Positions 52,425-64,000 of a DNA stretch of 64,000 nt are shown one piece after another; the first letter of the stretch is position 1; each line of letters opens with the position of its first letter. A program made the translations under genes and the position numbers. This DNA comes from Formicarius rufipectus (lineage: Eukaryota; Chordata; Aves; Passeriformes; Formicariidae), in assembly GCA_013399695.1 (NCBI GenBank), contig VXAU01002306.1, forward strand, positions 1,148,588 to 1,212,587, given 5' to 3'. Below the pieces are notes generated by a model. That model saw only the letters and a program-made list of their open reading frames with translations. It made no database searches and had not been told where the DNA came from.

Positions 52425-54065
52425 AAAGATTGAGCTTGGGTTTATCAGAGAACAATGGCACAGAAAGTAAAAATCAGCAAACTGAAGATGCAAAGAGGAG
52501 AAATTTCTAGTTCATTCAAGGTTTAATTCCCAGTGGTACAAGTTTTCCTGTGCAGTTCTATGTGGGGGAAGAAGACCAGGCTTCCAGGCACTCGTAAAGT
52601 GAAATGGGACAATAATGATTCTTCTCTACCAGCCCTTTTCATCTTTCTAAATCAGGTACTTTGGGCTTCTCCCTTCGGGAAAGTGTGACTCCCTACAAGG
52701 GATGAAAGAAGCAGTGGTTTGAGAAGTGCCATGTCAGCCAGAGATGCAGTTCCACAGTAAGCATTCAGGTCCTGCCCGAGACAGCAAAACTGTTGAACAG
52801 CTCATCCTATCATGAAACACACAAAAAGTTGTGATTTATGGTACTGACGGTGCTGCCACCAGCAAGAAAGTCATATGAACTCACTGAAATCTGTTAGTGG
52901 GAAGGTCACAATCTCCCAAAACCAGTCAGTGCCAGGAGTGACTGTTGTTACATCCCCTAATTCTGGCAGGCATAAAAATAGCACAACTCTGGCAGGTAAC
53001 AAACAGCAGAGAGACAACCCAGGACACACACACCTTGCTGATGCTTTCTCAGTAACAAGACGCACTGGCCTCCTTGAAATCCAGTGTTGCATGACTTTTC
53101 TAACTAATCATCACCATGACTGTTCCCAAACACACAACTATAAAGGTCATACTGAGACCTGCCCATCCCTCTATAAAGTTATTTGAAGAAGATGATGCTC
53201 TGAATATATTCCTGCTTAGCAAATACAACTTGCCTGAAAAAAGACTACAGAAAAAGGAGATAAACATATTAAATATCTGTATCTCTGTGAGCTAACTGCA
53301 TTAAGACCTCAATTCAGGCAAATATATGTAAATATGTCTTTATAGAAAATATTTTGTTCTTCCTAGAGCGTTCTGACCTCAAGGGCATCTAGAGACAACA
53401 AAATTATAGCAACTTGGGATGACTCAAAGTTGTTTGTTTGTTTTTAATTGGTAGAATACTTGTTTTATTTCTGTAGATTCATTTGGTATTTAGGGGGGAA
53501 AAAAAGTGCAATTATCAAGTAATTTGTCAAAAAAAATTAAACTGAATTGAGCCTATCCATCCCTGTGCTGCTGCTAGCAATTTTTTGGTTTTAATATTGT
53601 TTCCTCTCCTTCAAGGAACAAAGCCAGCATCTCTCACCACCAAGGGAAAATACCCTGCAAATGCAGTGCCTGCAGCCCAACTAAATGCTGATACAAGTCC
53701 ACCCCAGCAGTACACAAAGACCATCATCACCACTCCTGGTGGACTGTTAATTGGGTTCTCTGTCTCATTATGCTCCATTTCAGGAACAACTGCCATCAAG
53801 TGGCAGTGACCCACTGCATGTCGTCTTTCCTGAGACGTGAGGGCTTCTCACCATCAGCCACCAACCCCTAGAGATGAACAAGTAGAACCTGCACCATCTC
53901 TCAGACACCACTCCAAGGAGAGACTTGACTTATTCTGCTCCCCCTTGGTTTTTTTTCCAAACTGAAGCCAGAGCAGATATTTCTGAGGATGGAAAGCAAA
54001 ACTGGCAGACGAAAAGATGATGCAAAATTCAACAGTTGTGCTTGCATAATGGATGACACGACCCG

Positions 54066-54131
54066 TTAGGAATCCTTAATTGCCTTTTTAGGAATCCTTA
54101 ATTGCCTTTTTAGGAATCCTTAATTGCCTTT
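54066..54131 (+). repeat. Perfect tandem repeat, 3 x 22 bp
   Basis: Three identical, adjacent copies of a 22-bp unit beginning TTAGGAATCCTTAATTGCC and ending TTT. The absence of any difference between copies suggests recent expansion or ongoing copy-number change. It lies in upstream flanking DNA with no gene nearby. Confidence 0.97.
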
Positions 54132-55114
54132 TACCATTTGCTGCAACTATTTTCAGCCACACAACTAACTCCCCAAAGGTCCCCCTTGAGAACTCCATAG
54201 CAGAGCCCCAGGAATCCTCCGCAACCAAAATAAAGTCGTCTCCTTTGCAAGAACAGGCACATGAACAATGTCAAAGCTAATCAGCAAAAGTAAGTACAGT
54301 ATTTGAAGTGTGGATGCAGGCTCTAGGTTTAGCCATCACCAGTTACTGGTACTACTGAACAGCCACCAGTCTTGAGTCTTCAAGCAACTTCAGCATTAGG
54401 AAAGTGGTAGGTTCAGCCCAAGTGTGAAATGTTTTGAGAGGCTCATACTTCTTCTGTGCTTGTACTCAAAATAACTCAGCAGCATGCTGAAAACAAACAA
54501 GCAAGATCCTTTTCTCCACTACGCAATGCTTAGTTTAATTTCAGAGCTCTCCACAGCAAAACGTTGTGGAAGCCAAATTATAAATAGGCTGAAGAAGAAA
54601 TTAGGCTCATTCATCACTGGTGGATATTAATCAGGATGGCCCACCCACAGTCACATAGTGTGGAAAACAATACTCAGCACAGGAACAAGAACTAAAAAGA
54701 AATACATGGGGAAATATTTCACGTACTGTTTTCCTGAGTTTTTCCCAAGTAGCTACTGGTTGAGAGAATTTACAAGGGTGAATCAACTCCTGGACTGATC
54801 TGGAACAGCAAACGTAATGTCTCTAATATCAAATAAGAACCAGGAACCCCAAAAGAATTCCAGTTCTATTTATTTTCCCAAGCTTGAACAGAGAACGTGA
54901 ACTGAAATTCAGAGAAAGCGTACTTACTATTGTTATGTTTGCACTGGAAGCACCAAGATATTTTAAGATGAAACCACAACAGAAATGGCCATTTAAGTTA
55001 TCCCATCCTTCATAACAGTGTGTAGTGATTTACCTCCCAGTACAGCTACACACTTGCTATGTAGTCTTTTGAGATTTGCCTTTTGCCAGCTGTCTTGTGT
55101 AGGGTTTTATTTCT

Positions 55115-55249
55115 GCCATCTCTGGAAGGCCAGCTTGGGTAGGACTCTGAGCAACCTCACCTACTGGGTGGCATCCCTGTCCACAGCAGCAGGGTTGGAA
55201 CTTGGCAATCTTTAAGGCCCTTTCCAAACCTAAGCATTCTATGATTCTA
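55115..55249 (+). mobile_element. CR1 LINE fragment, 3' end
   Basis: About 135 bp that follow the CR1 3' region in order: CCATCTCTGGAAG, GGCCAGCTTGGGT, CTCTGAGCAACCTCA, GGTTGGAACTTGGCAATC, TTTAAGGCCCTTTCCAAACC, and the terminal ATTCTATGATTCTA. There is a small internal deletion after the CTGGAAG block relative to the consensus as I remember it. It is 5'-truncated, with no reverse transcriptase coding part. It supports a bird or other sauropsid origin for the window. Confidence 0.9.
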
Positions 55250-55466
55250 CAACCTTTCATTGCAATTAGAGGACTACAGTCATGGGAACAGTCTTTCCTT
55301 ACGCCACTGCACTTCTGAAAGTGCCATCAAATTGCAAAGGGGAAAAAATCCCATCAAACTGCTTTTGAACCAGGTTGTGTCCTGCAACATCACCCACCTC
55401 CAGCATTTGACAGGAGAGGCCAGGGGTTGAATGTATCTTCCAACTCTGCTTCAATGCCAAATGCTG

Positions 55467-55527
55467 AAGAAAAAAAAAAAAAAAGAAAAAAAAAAAAAAA
55501 AAAAAAAAACACAAAAAAAAAAAAAAA
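55467..55527 (+). repeat. A-rich tract, about 60 bp
   Basis: A nearly pure A tract broken by single G and C bases. It could be a plain simple repeat or the tail of an old retroposed sequence ending at about 55466. I recognise no parent gene or SINE in the 200 bp before it, so I keep it as a simple repeat. Confidence 0.93.
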
Positions 55528-58500
55528 GCCACCAAACTAAAGGTAAATCCTCACATCAAGTAAAAGTGTTGCATCCATTGCCATGCACTGATTGCCATCA
55601 ATCCAGGATCTGACTCACCTTCCTGAATGGGAGTTGAATCCCTGTCCTTGGAAACAGAAATCACTGGAAGCACATGTCAGCAGCTGATAACAGCCCCATG
55701 CTCTTACTTAGTAAACCACAAGAAATCTCAAACCTCTACGCAATGTATGAAGTGCCCTATCCATTCAGCTGCACACAGGGCTCCACTCCCCACAGCAAAT
55801 CCCACACAGGAAACACTTTATGTCCCAGAAGAGCAATGTTTTTGTCATGAAGACTGACCCCCCCCCAATCCATTTATTAATAACTGTTTGATTTTCCTGG
55901 CAGTGAATTTCAATAACCCAATTTTTTTAAGTCTATTTTTAGTTTTTTCAAAGCTTGCTTTCTTTAATTACTTTACTTTTCCTGGTAAAAGTGACCTGTT
56001 TTTTCCTGCATATAAGAGCACAGACTTCCTTCTCTACAGTCAGGCAGGGCTGTTCCAGTTCAGCAAACAAGATACAGGCACAGGGTAACAGCAGAAGAGC
56101 ACAGACTTATGAAAAGCATTACTAAAAAGCCACCTGGGCAAATATCAAGAGCAGAGAAGACAAATAATATAAAAGTAGTAATACAAGTACTAACATTCAA
56201 GACAAATATTAGATGAGTTCAGTATAAGCTGGGTGAATAAGATAAATATTTCAGAAAGGGATGGGGAGACCATCTCATGCCTATGCACCAGGGAAGAGGA
56301 AGACAGTCACCACCCCTTGGAGTTCAAGCTTTTCTCCAATAGTTCTCAACACAGCAAGAGATCAGAAGAGAGAAACTTGCTGGCAATAATTCTGCCAGCC
56401 TCAGGTAAGGTAGGCTTTGACTCAGACAGGTGTTGAAAGAGGCACATTTTCTCCATCAAGCCTCCTAATCTCTCAACCATTTCCCCTGAAATTGCTGTTG
56501 TTAAGAGCGATGATGATGTGAAGGAAATGCTCATCATGCCCACAGATATTTACCAGGGTGACAGGTTTCCAAGCCAGCTCATGTTGGGCAGCTTCAATCT
56601 TGAATCAACAATACCCTCCAGCACTGGATGCTACTCGTTAACAGAGTCTATCATACTCAAAACAATGAGTAATTATTGCCTGGAGTTTACAGTTAATTTT
56701 GTTACAAAGTTTAACCATTAATCATTGATTTAATGCTGATCAGTGATTTAATGAAACCTGGAAACCATTTTACTAAATGTTCTTTAAACATTCTCTTTGT
56801 CTGATGCACAACCACTCAAAGGTGACTGGCAAGCTCAAGCAGACGTGCAAATCCCAAGTGTCAAAACACTGACCTAAGTGCCCAAAGTTTGAGCCATCAG
56901 AAAAAAGGACTGAAAGCTTCCCAAGTCTCACCTTTTCTGCTTCCTGAACAAGGTTTGTGGCACTTATGCCTTCTGGTATCTTTGCTCTGGTCCAAGTGAC
57001 CCCCAGAAAGTCTGGAAGAAAAAGAGGTAAGACTCTACCCAGCCTGATATTAATAGCAAATAACTTGGAATAACTACATCCTGCCCTTGACAAGAAGGTT
57101 CTGTAGACCAGAGTTTGGGAATAAAAGCACCCTCTGACAAGTTTGGTCACAACTGACTGTGTTGCAAGAGCAGGAAAACACAATTACTCCACTGCTCAGA
57201 GCATTTGTACCAGCAAAAGGCTGTACACACACTGTATTTGTGCCCAAAATGGTAGCTGAGTTTAAAGGAAACTGTCAGCAGCACAAACCCCCTTGTTGCT
57301 CCTTTTTTCCTTGTGATTAGGATCCTGCTGACAGGCAGGTATTCCCCTGTCCTGAATGGATGCCACAGCTACAGAAAGAAACCAAGGACTGAGGACTGGA
57401 TTTTTTTGGTGCTTATTTTCTGAATTTGTATTCTCTTTTGAAGAAGAACAATCATTAATAACTCCTAACACAGCTGGTGCCATTTCCAAAATTATAAGAG
57501 AACAAAACAAAGCAAGGGCACCCAAGCTATTGAAATTAAATTTGCTTGATAGCAATTTCTTCTCTAATTAGAGAAGAAAATGTAAAGCAAAATATAAAAA
57601 CTCAAGCTATTATGGGAGAAAGGGAATTTATCTTAGTTGCCTGCCCCACCCTGAGTTCTGTATTAACTTCTCAAAATACATATACAACATGCAGAGACCG
57701 TGATGAAAAATTAGAATCTCACAAACATATTACAAAGATGTATGAAAGAAATAAATGGGTTTACATCGGGGATGGGAAATGTACACAGAATATAATGTAA
57801 AAATGAAAAAAAAAATAAAAAGTCAGCTGCTTTGAAGATATAAGAAAAAACCTTCCTTAAGTAGAAATTCATTTTTGAAAAGTTAAGACAACACATTAAC
57901 AATTGCTAGAAGTACAGATACCTCTACATGGCTTGATGATACTTGATTTTAGAAGTCACTATAAAATTACTCAAAAAATAATTTAATTCAGTTGAGGACT
58001 AAGAATTCTCATGAACAAGACAACTTGCATTTACAATTTATGGAATAAAAAAAAGACCAGGTCAACTGCTACCAGCCTGAGGTCAAAAAGCTGCTTATGA
58101 ATACGCAATTTTGCATCCAAATACATCTGAAACACCTGGTAGAGCCCAGAGGCAGGACAGGTGAAGCTGGACAAGACAGTGTGCATCTCTGCTTTCATCA
58201 GGGGACTGATGCCAGCATGGTGACAGTAAATCACATTGGATTCAGATTGAAGGCAATAAAATAATCATTTCTAAGCTCACCTCTCTCTGTAGGAAGGCTT
58301 TGCATAAGTGGGCTTGGTGAACATCTTCAGAGCGTGTAAATCAGTGCGCAAACCTTCTCTCCAAAGGGAGGAGGATCTGCAGGTCAGGCACTTGGGAGCA
58401 AAGACGAAGGAAGCAGCAAAGAGAGCACTCCAGTAGTATCCCTTTCAACAAAGTGGCATTCATAAGTTCCCAGAAAGTGAAATAATACAGGGCAAAGCAT

Positions 58501-61500
58501 AATAACTACTAGATAAGCAAGCAAAGCAAATGAAACTTGTCCCAGCTCAAAGGTAGGTGGGTGCTCAAGCAAGGACAAAAAGAGCAAAAAAGCCCCAGAG
58601 GGGAATCCACCAGGGGAGGAGAAAGATGAGGGGTGGAAGAGGACAGGATCTATACTGAAATCTCCCTATCCCAAAAATCCTATATATTATGGTTAGGCAA
58701 AATACCCCAAATTGAGAGGGGCTGATGCCTGATATACAGAGCACCGGTGAGTTATGGAAACAGGAACTAGATGAAACCAAAGTGAGAATTAATTCTTTTA
58801 TCCTGATGACCTGTGTTCCCATCCCTGACACAGAACAGGTTCAAGGATTCACCTGGGCAGCAGTTTTAGTCCCAGAGATCCTACGTGAAGGGGGGAAAAA
58901 ATGAATGAAGGAGGTAAAAACCACAGCTAAGATGCAGAAGCAGTTTCTGCAAAGTCTTTACAGTAAAGCAAGCCCTACATTTGAACTCTGAGTGTGGCAA
59001 TACAATAGCAACAGGTATGAGACAAGAAAAGAAATTCCATAGTAACTATGAAATACAATTATGGAGGTGGAGTGGGAGGTTGTGCAAAACTCTTGAGCTC
59101 AGGAAAAAGCTTGAATATCTATTCAAGATACCACGAGTAATGCATGCACAGCTTTCCATCACTTAAAAGATGATCAGTGGAAAGAAACAAGTGTGAGAAA
59201 CGGGTTTGAAACCACAGATATTTGAACAGCCTAACAACGGAGACAGCAGGTAAAAAGACAAGAAATCAGGTCAAAACACTGAAATTTAGTAACAGATGAA
59301 ATAAGTGGTGGGAAAATAGGTGTAATTTTCTACAGGTCAGAATCAGAAGCTAAGGAGGTCAATTAATAATGGAGGAGCTGATTCCAAAGACTCAGAATTT
59401 AATATCAACCCTCCTGCTTTGGTTTTGTTTCCTAAACTGTCTCTCCTTACCACAAAATAAAACACTTGCACAGGTTTGGTAGACCACACAGTACTTAGTA
59501 AACAACCTGGTGATAGCTACAGTATAAGAAAATTCTAAGAAAATGTCAGGATGAGGAATCAGTTGTATCACTTGAAATGTCCCCCCTGGGGTAGCACAGC
59601 CAGCCAAGTACTCAGGGTGATTTTCTATTCCAATTTCTGTTTCGAAGTATCAAAGCCGACAATCATACCATCCCCTGCTTGGATCACGTAGCTGGCTCAG
59701 AACAAGATGAATTTCCCACTGATACTATGTTGGAGGAAATTGCTCATTGCATGTTCCCTTGGGCTGGATGCCAAAAGGAAATTAAACATACATTGGCCAA
59801 CCCAGCTGCCGTGCAGGGGCAGCATCTGAAAAACAGCTCACGGTCTTTGCCGTGTCAGGGCAAACTCTCTGCAAATGAAAGCTAAAAAGATTGGAATTAA
59901 AAGAAGGGTTGATGGAGTTTCGAATCTCTGGGACAGACTCACAGCTTTAAGAGTTAGAATATTCTGTCAGGATATTTCTGTCGTCTATTATCTCCCTCAC
60001 TCCATCCTAGGGTTGCACCACTGGGAACCACACACCTGATGGGTTCTTTCTCAATACTCCTGCCAAGAGCAGCAGAGCTCCTCTGGAGAAAGGGGAAGCA
60101 GTTCCACACACCTATTTGGGCTCCCTTGGACTAATTTAGACTTACCTCTCTTTGAATCTTGAAGTCATTTGAATTTCATCTTTAAATAAATCTCTCTTTG
60201 GTCAGTGTCCATGAGCAAGTGTGACTTGCAGTGTTAGCCCTCAATGATTGTAGCACATCTAAAAGACATTTTCAAGGTCCTAACCATTACAACACAAGTC
60301 TAACAGGTGGAACTTAGAAAACTAAGGAGGAGTTGGACATATAAGTGTTGTTATATGTGTATAATAATTGTCTCATCTGGAAACTCGTAGATTCTGTTGT
60401 TTCCCACAATGAAATATATAAAAATGCAAAGAGGATGTGAGTTCTTACAGATTACCTTCTCCTGTTTTACCCACAATATTAAATGCATTGCAAGGCACTG
60501 TCACAGAGAGACACTCATTGCTGGACATGCCACTTGTGGGGAACACACCACTCCCTTGATAGCAGATATTCACATAAGAGAAGAGCATCCCTTCCAAACT
60601 TGCAGGGACAGGCTCAAATCTGTGTCTAAATTCACCCCCTGTTGCTGAATCCAAAAGGAAAGGTAATTTTCATCATAACTTAAGCTTTGTCAGGGCTCAC
60701 TGACAATAACCTCCGTAAGAATGAGAACGGGCCTCAGATGCAAAGGGAGATGTAAAGTATTCTCCATGGTTACAGCTTTCAAACATAATTTAAGGAGTGA
60801 GTGCTTTTGCCTCCATTTAGTTTAATAAGAATGGAAGCATCTTCAAAAGCAAGTCCCAGATCCTGTTTAAATCATGGCCAAAAAGGCTGATTATGCCATC
60901 CGTAACAGAACGCACTTCCCAGAAAACACAGCGTGTTAATGAGATCAATAAGCTATAAATGGGACAAGAAGGTGGTACATAATCATCATGGGTGAAGGTT
61001 GGGCTGATGTAATATGGTCAGGGTAATAAGCAAGCTGTAAGAAAGGCATAGGTCAATGAGAAAATGATCAGAAGTCCAGAAGACATGACCTGTGAGTGAA
61101 TGAAATGAACGTGCAGCCTAAAGAGAAATCATCGGAAAAAGGACAAGATGGAAAAGCATTCAAAAACACAAAAAACTGTCACAAGGAGAGAAAGAATCAA
61201 TTGGAGAACTTGGAGGGAAAATCCACTGCAAGTTACTAAGGAGGGAAGATACAATAGGCTCAGAAAATCCTGTGAGCCAAAACAGATCAGGCCATCCTTC
61301 CACAAAATGCTTATCCTGTCACTCCTCAGGCCTCTGTGATTGCTATTGGAGACAGACTGTAGTATTAGACCACAAGAACAGCTCTTATCATCCTACAAGT
61401 TGTCCACACCCGTGGCAGGTAAAAGACAGAATGCTTAGACTTAAGCCTCACCAAAGGAAAATTCAGTTCAATTATGAAGAGACGAACCAAAGGCCTCCCT

Positions 61501-61541
61501 TGTAAGAAAGGACCAAGATTCCTCTAACTGAATAGTCAGAG

Positions 61542-61564
61542 AAAATCCTGAATAGCAGGATTTT
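61542..61564. repeat. Inverted repeat, 9-bp arms, 5-base loop
   Basis: AAAATCCTG, loop AATAG, CAGGATTTT. Arms of this size are expected a few times by chance in 64 kb. Confidence 0.9.
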
Positions 61565-64000
61565 TTCCTCAAAAGAAATCCTTGACAAGGGTGACACAAA
61601 TGCTGCCTTTGGAGAGAAGAATGGACTCTGGCCATCGGGCCTTACCTTATGATACAATGATTTAACACTGAAAGATTGTTAGCCCACCACCCTTCCTGCA
61701 TAAAAAAACCCCTCTCTAGAGTGGTTTTAGAAATCTGGAGTAGCATGAAAACACCTGGTTGGAGCACATCTATCCTGCTGCACCATCATCTCCTTAGGTG
61801 AATAACTAATTCAAAAGAGGTGAGGAAGCGCCTACCTACCCAAGCCTGCAGCTGGGACAGCTATTGAGCACTAAAGAGAGTACATCTGCCAACAGGCTCT
61901 GTGAACCTTCTTTGCATGCTGAAAATATCTTGGCAAACTGGTTGCTAGGTGCTCTGCTCCTTGACATTTACATGCCTGAGCAAAAACACATCTGCTGTTT
62001 AGCAAAACGTCATAATAAATGTCATTGTTAAGCATCGTCTGCTGCAGCTCTGATTAGTTTGTAATCAGAGCATCATTTTTGATCTTAGAGGGAAGTCCTG
62101 TTATGCAACAGTCAAATATAGGTTGTCCCTTGAAATGCTGAAGGCTGGTTGCAACCACTTGAAAGCAAGGTAAAAAAAATAAATTAAAAAAAAAGTATTT
62201 TGCTGACAGCAATATCTCAATTTAAATCCTCAACCAAAATAAATGGTTTTGTAGGGATATTCCTATTGATTATGCAACGTTAATTATTCCTCTCAATAAC
62301 GCAAGGTAGAAAGAATAAGAGCAGGTTCATGCAATCCATTACATAATCTAGAAAGAAAAGAAATATCTCTTGGCAGATATTAACCTGACCCTGAAAAAAA
62401 ATTAAACAAATAAAAGAACAAATCTATGTCTGACCTCCAATTCTGGCAGATTCACAGAATCTAAACTAGCAGCTTTTTCTTCCTGTGTGGATTTTTCAGG
62501 TGTTAGAGGAAAGCTCCTGTTATTTCTGTCTAGTTTAATTGTCGCAGGGGCTGCCTCCCTAAGTGTTCTGGGGGGCAGCAGTACCAGAAAGGGGCAAGCG
62601 GGCAAACAAACACCGCTAGGTGGCTTTCAGAGATGGAGCCCTACGGTTGTGCTGCACCAATAAAAAATCATGACAGAATGATGCAAAATTATGTCCTCCT
62701 GACAGCTCTAAGTCAGCTTTGAATGGTTAAAGACCTCACTCACTGAGGGTGTCAGGGACTTGCTGCCAGCAGATCCTCTGAGGAGAACATTCCCTGCTGC
62801 ACCACTCCAGGGAGGAGCTGGGTGAGCAGCAGGTTAGTCCACACCTCCACCACCTCCTGCTGAGCTGCAGGAACTGGAATGCAAATGGAAAAGCTGGTCC
62901 TTATTTCTTCTCTGCTGCTGTTATCCAACAGAGAGAAGAGACTTTTGACTTCTAAACCCAAGCTGAAGCGACAGGGATCAAAGGCCTTTGACTGGGCTGG
63001 TTGGTCAGTGACAAGGCACAAGGGAAGGAGTTTGAGCAGGGTGAGCTGATTCTCAGGGGTTGTAACATCAGCATTACAAGAGGCTGATGGCCTCCCAAAA
63101 AAGGAGGGACAGTGATGCATTATTCCAGGAGTTTTGGGCACCTCACATAACCATGGGTTCTGCAGAAGGGCTGAGAACACCACACTCGGGCTTGGCTTAC
63201 AACCTTCAGCCACTACTTCAGGCACAGAATGAGAGAGATGATCTGCCTCCTGGGACAGTGAGGTGAGACCTGGCAGTCCATCCCAGACTAATCTGAAACT
63301 GCCAAAAGCTGTTAAATAACCCATTCCATGTTACTTTGCCTTATCTTTAATAACCAAAAAACTTCTGCACCACTGGGTGCATTAAACTGCCCATTAGGTG
63401 ATCAGATCTGAGTTCAGCAACATTGAAGAAACTCAGCACAAGGGCAGGATTTGTCATGGTACATTGGTTAAGGAAGCTGGAGAACCTTAGTACATACCAA
63501 AGTGTAGGAATCTACATCTAGCCACTGCATTGCAGAGAGTATAAGCTCAGAAAATTAGCCCTGAGTTAAGTATGAACTTGGGTGAAAACTGAAGGAGGAA
63601 AGAAAAATATATATATAATGTAAATTAGGGGTTCTGGGAGACAGAGATGGTTCTGGTCAAAATAAAGCTGATCTAGATAGGAAAGGACATAAAAAAGCTT
63701 CTTAGTTTCCACTGCAGGCTTTGGGAGTTTCACTGTGTATCATGCTGTACTTACTAGTGCTCGATTTAAAGATCAAGCTTCCTGAGACAAGAGACAGCAT
63801 TTCAAAGAGTTCAAAACATGGGCAAACCCCGAGTGGAACCTGAGGGCCCAAACAAAAAGAACCACCTGTAACCTGCAGGACATACAAAATAAACCATAAA
63901 CAGAGCCAGGGTGAGAGTGCCACGCTGGGATTGGAGGTGCTGCAGACTCCCTGGGGCTCCGAGTACAGTGCATTTGGCTCAGACATCCTCTAGAAGCAAA

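Larger units (their letters stand above)
38001..55114. other. Upstream flanking DNA, no gene recognised
   Basis: Non-coding as far as I can see. Contains a purine-rich tract (38.1 kb), a 12-bp hairpin (38.95 kb), a GT-rich tract (42.8 kb), an 8-bp hairpin (44.1 kb) and the 22-bp tandem repeat (54.1 kb). The longest open frame, 239 codons at 38458-39177, has no recognisable domain and reads through a microsatellite. Confidence 0.7.
55250..64000. other. Upstream flanking DNA, no gene recognised
   Basis: AT-rich non-coding sequence after the CR1 fragment. Contains the long A-rich tract at 55.5 kb, a C9 run at 55858-55866, a 9-bp hairpin at 61.5 kb and A-rich patches near 62.2 kb. A 190-codon minus-strand open frame at 62752-63324 shows no known domain. 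No exon of a neighbouring gene was recognised. Confidence 0.7.

Noticed and set aside
55250..55466. Possible processed pseudogene ending in the long A tract
   Set aside because: I recognised no coding similarity before the tract and could not find target-site duplications.
55600..55660. tRNA-like string (GAGTTGAATCCCTG) after the A-rich tract, suggesting a tRNA-derived SINE
   Set aside because: No complete A and B box pair and no foldable tRNA body could be identified.
56725..56753. Direct repeat of TGATTTAATG
   Set aside because: Only 10 bp in AT-rich DNA; expected by chance.
24231..64000. Exons of a neighbouring gene such as OTOR or KIF16B, which lie near PCSK2 in mammals
   Set aside because: No SH3-like, kinesin-like or other recognisable segment was seen. 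Very short exons could have been missed without a search.

Overview
The window is vertebrate nuclear DNA, most likely from a bird. It is mostly AT-rich non-coding sequence with few repeats. One CpG-rich block sits near 23.4-24.2 kb, and two truncated CR1 LINE 3' ends (7.7 kb and 55.2 kb) carry the ATTCTATGATTCTA-type terminus typical of bird and reptile CR1. No operons, ribosome binding sites, phage, insertion sequences or CRISPR arrays are seen, and none are expected.

One gene can be supported: the 5' part of PCSK2 (neuroendocrine proprotein convertase 2, PC2) on the minus strand. Exon 1 (23660-23845) encodes the start codon, signal peptide and first half of the prodomain. Exon 2 (3929-4033) encodes the next 35 residues of the prodomain, including the basic ARRRRSL cluster. 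Both exons have canonical splice sites, both end on codon boundaries, and together they give the first 97 residues. The primary prodomain cleavage site, the catalytic domain and the P domain must lie to the left of the window. Intron 1 is 19,626 bp. Intron 2 runs off the left edge.

Layout: 1-3928, partial intron 2; 3929-4033, exon 2; 4034-23659, intron 1; 23660-23845, exon 1; 23846 to about 24230, 5' UTR and CpG-island promoter with no TATA box seen; about 24.2-64 kb, upstream flanking DNA in which I recognise no exon of any other gene. That flank holds simple repeats, one CR1 fragment, a perfect three-copy 22-bp tandem repeat and some short inverted repeats.

I found no new multi-gene system. 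The items most worth a second look are a possible antisense exon flanked by good splice signals beside the PCSK2 first exon (23238-23527), the bird-type changes in the PC2 prodomain, a 12-bp perfect hairpin at 38.95 kb, and several small repeat structures. Many long open frames occur; none shows a recognisable domain and I treat them as chance.
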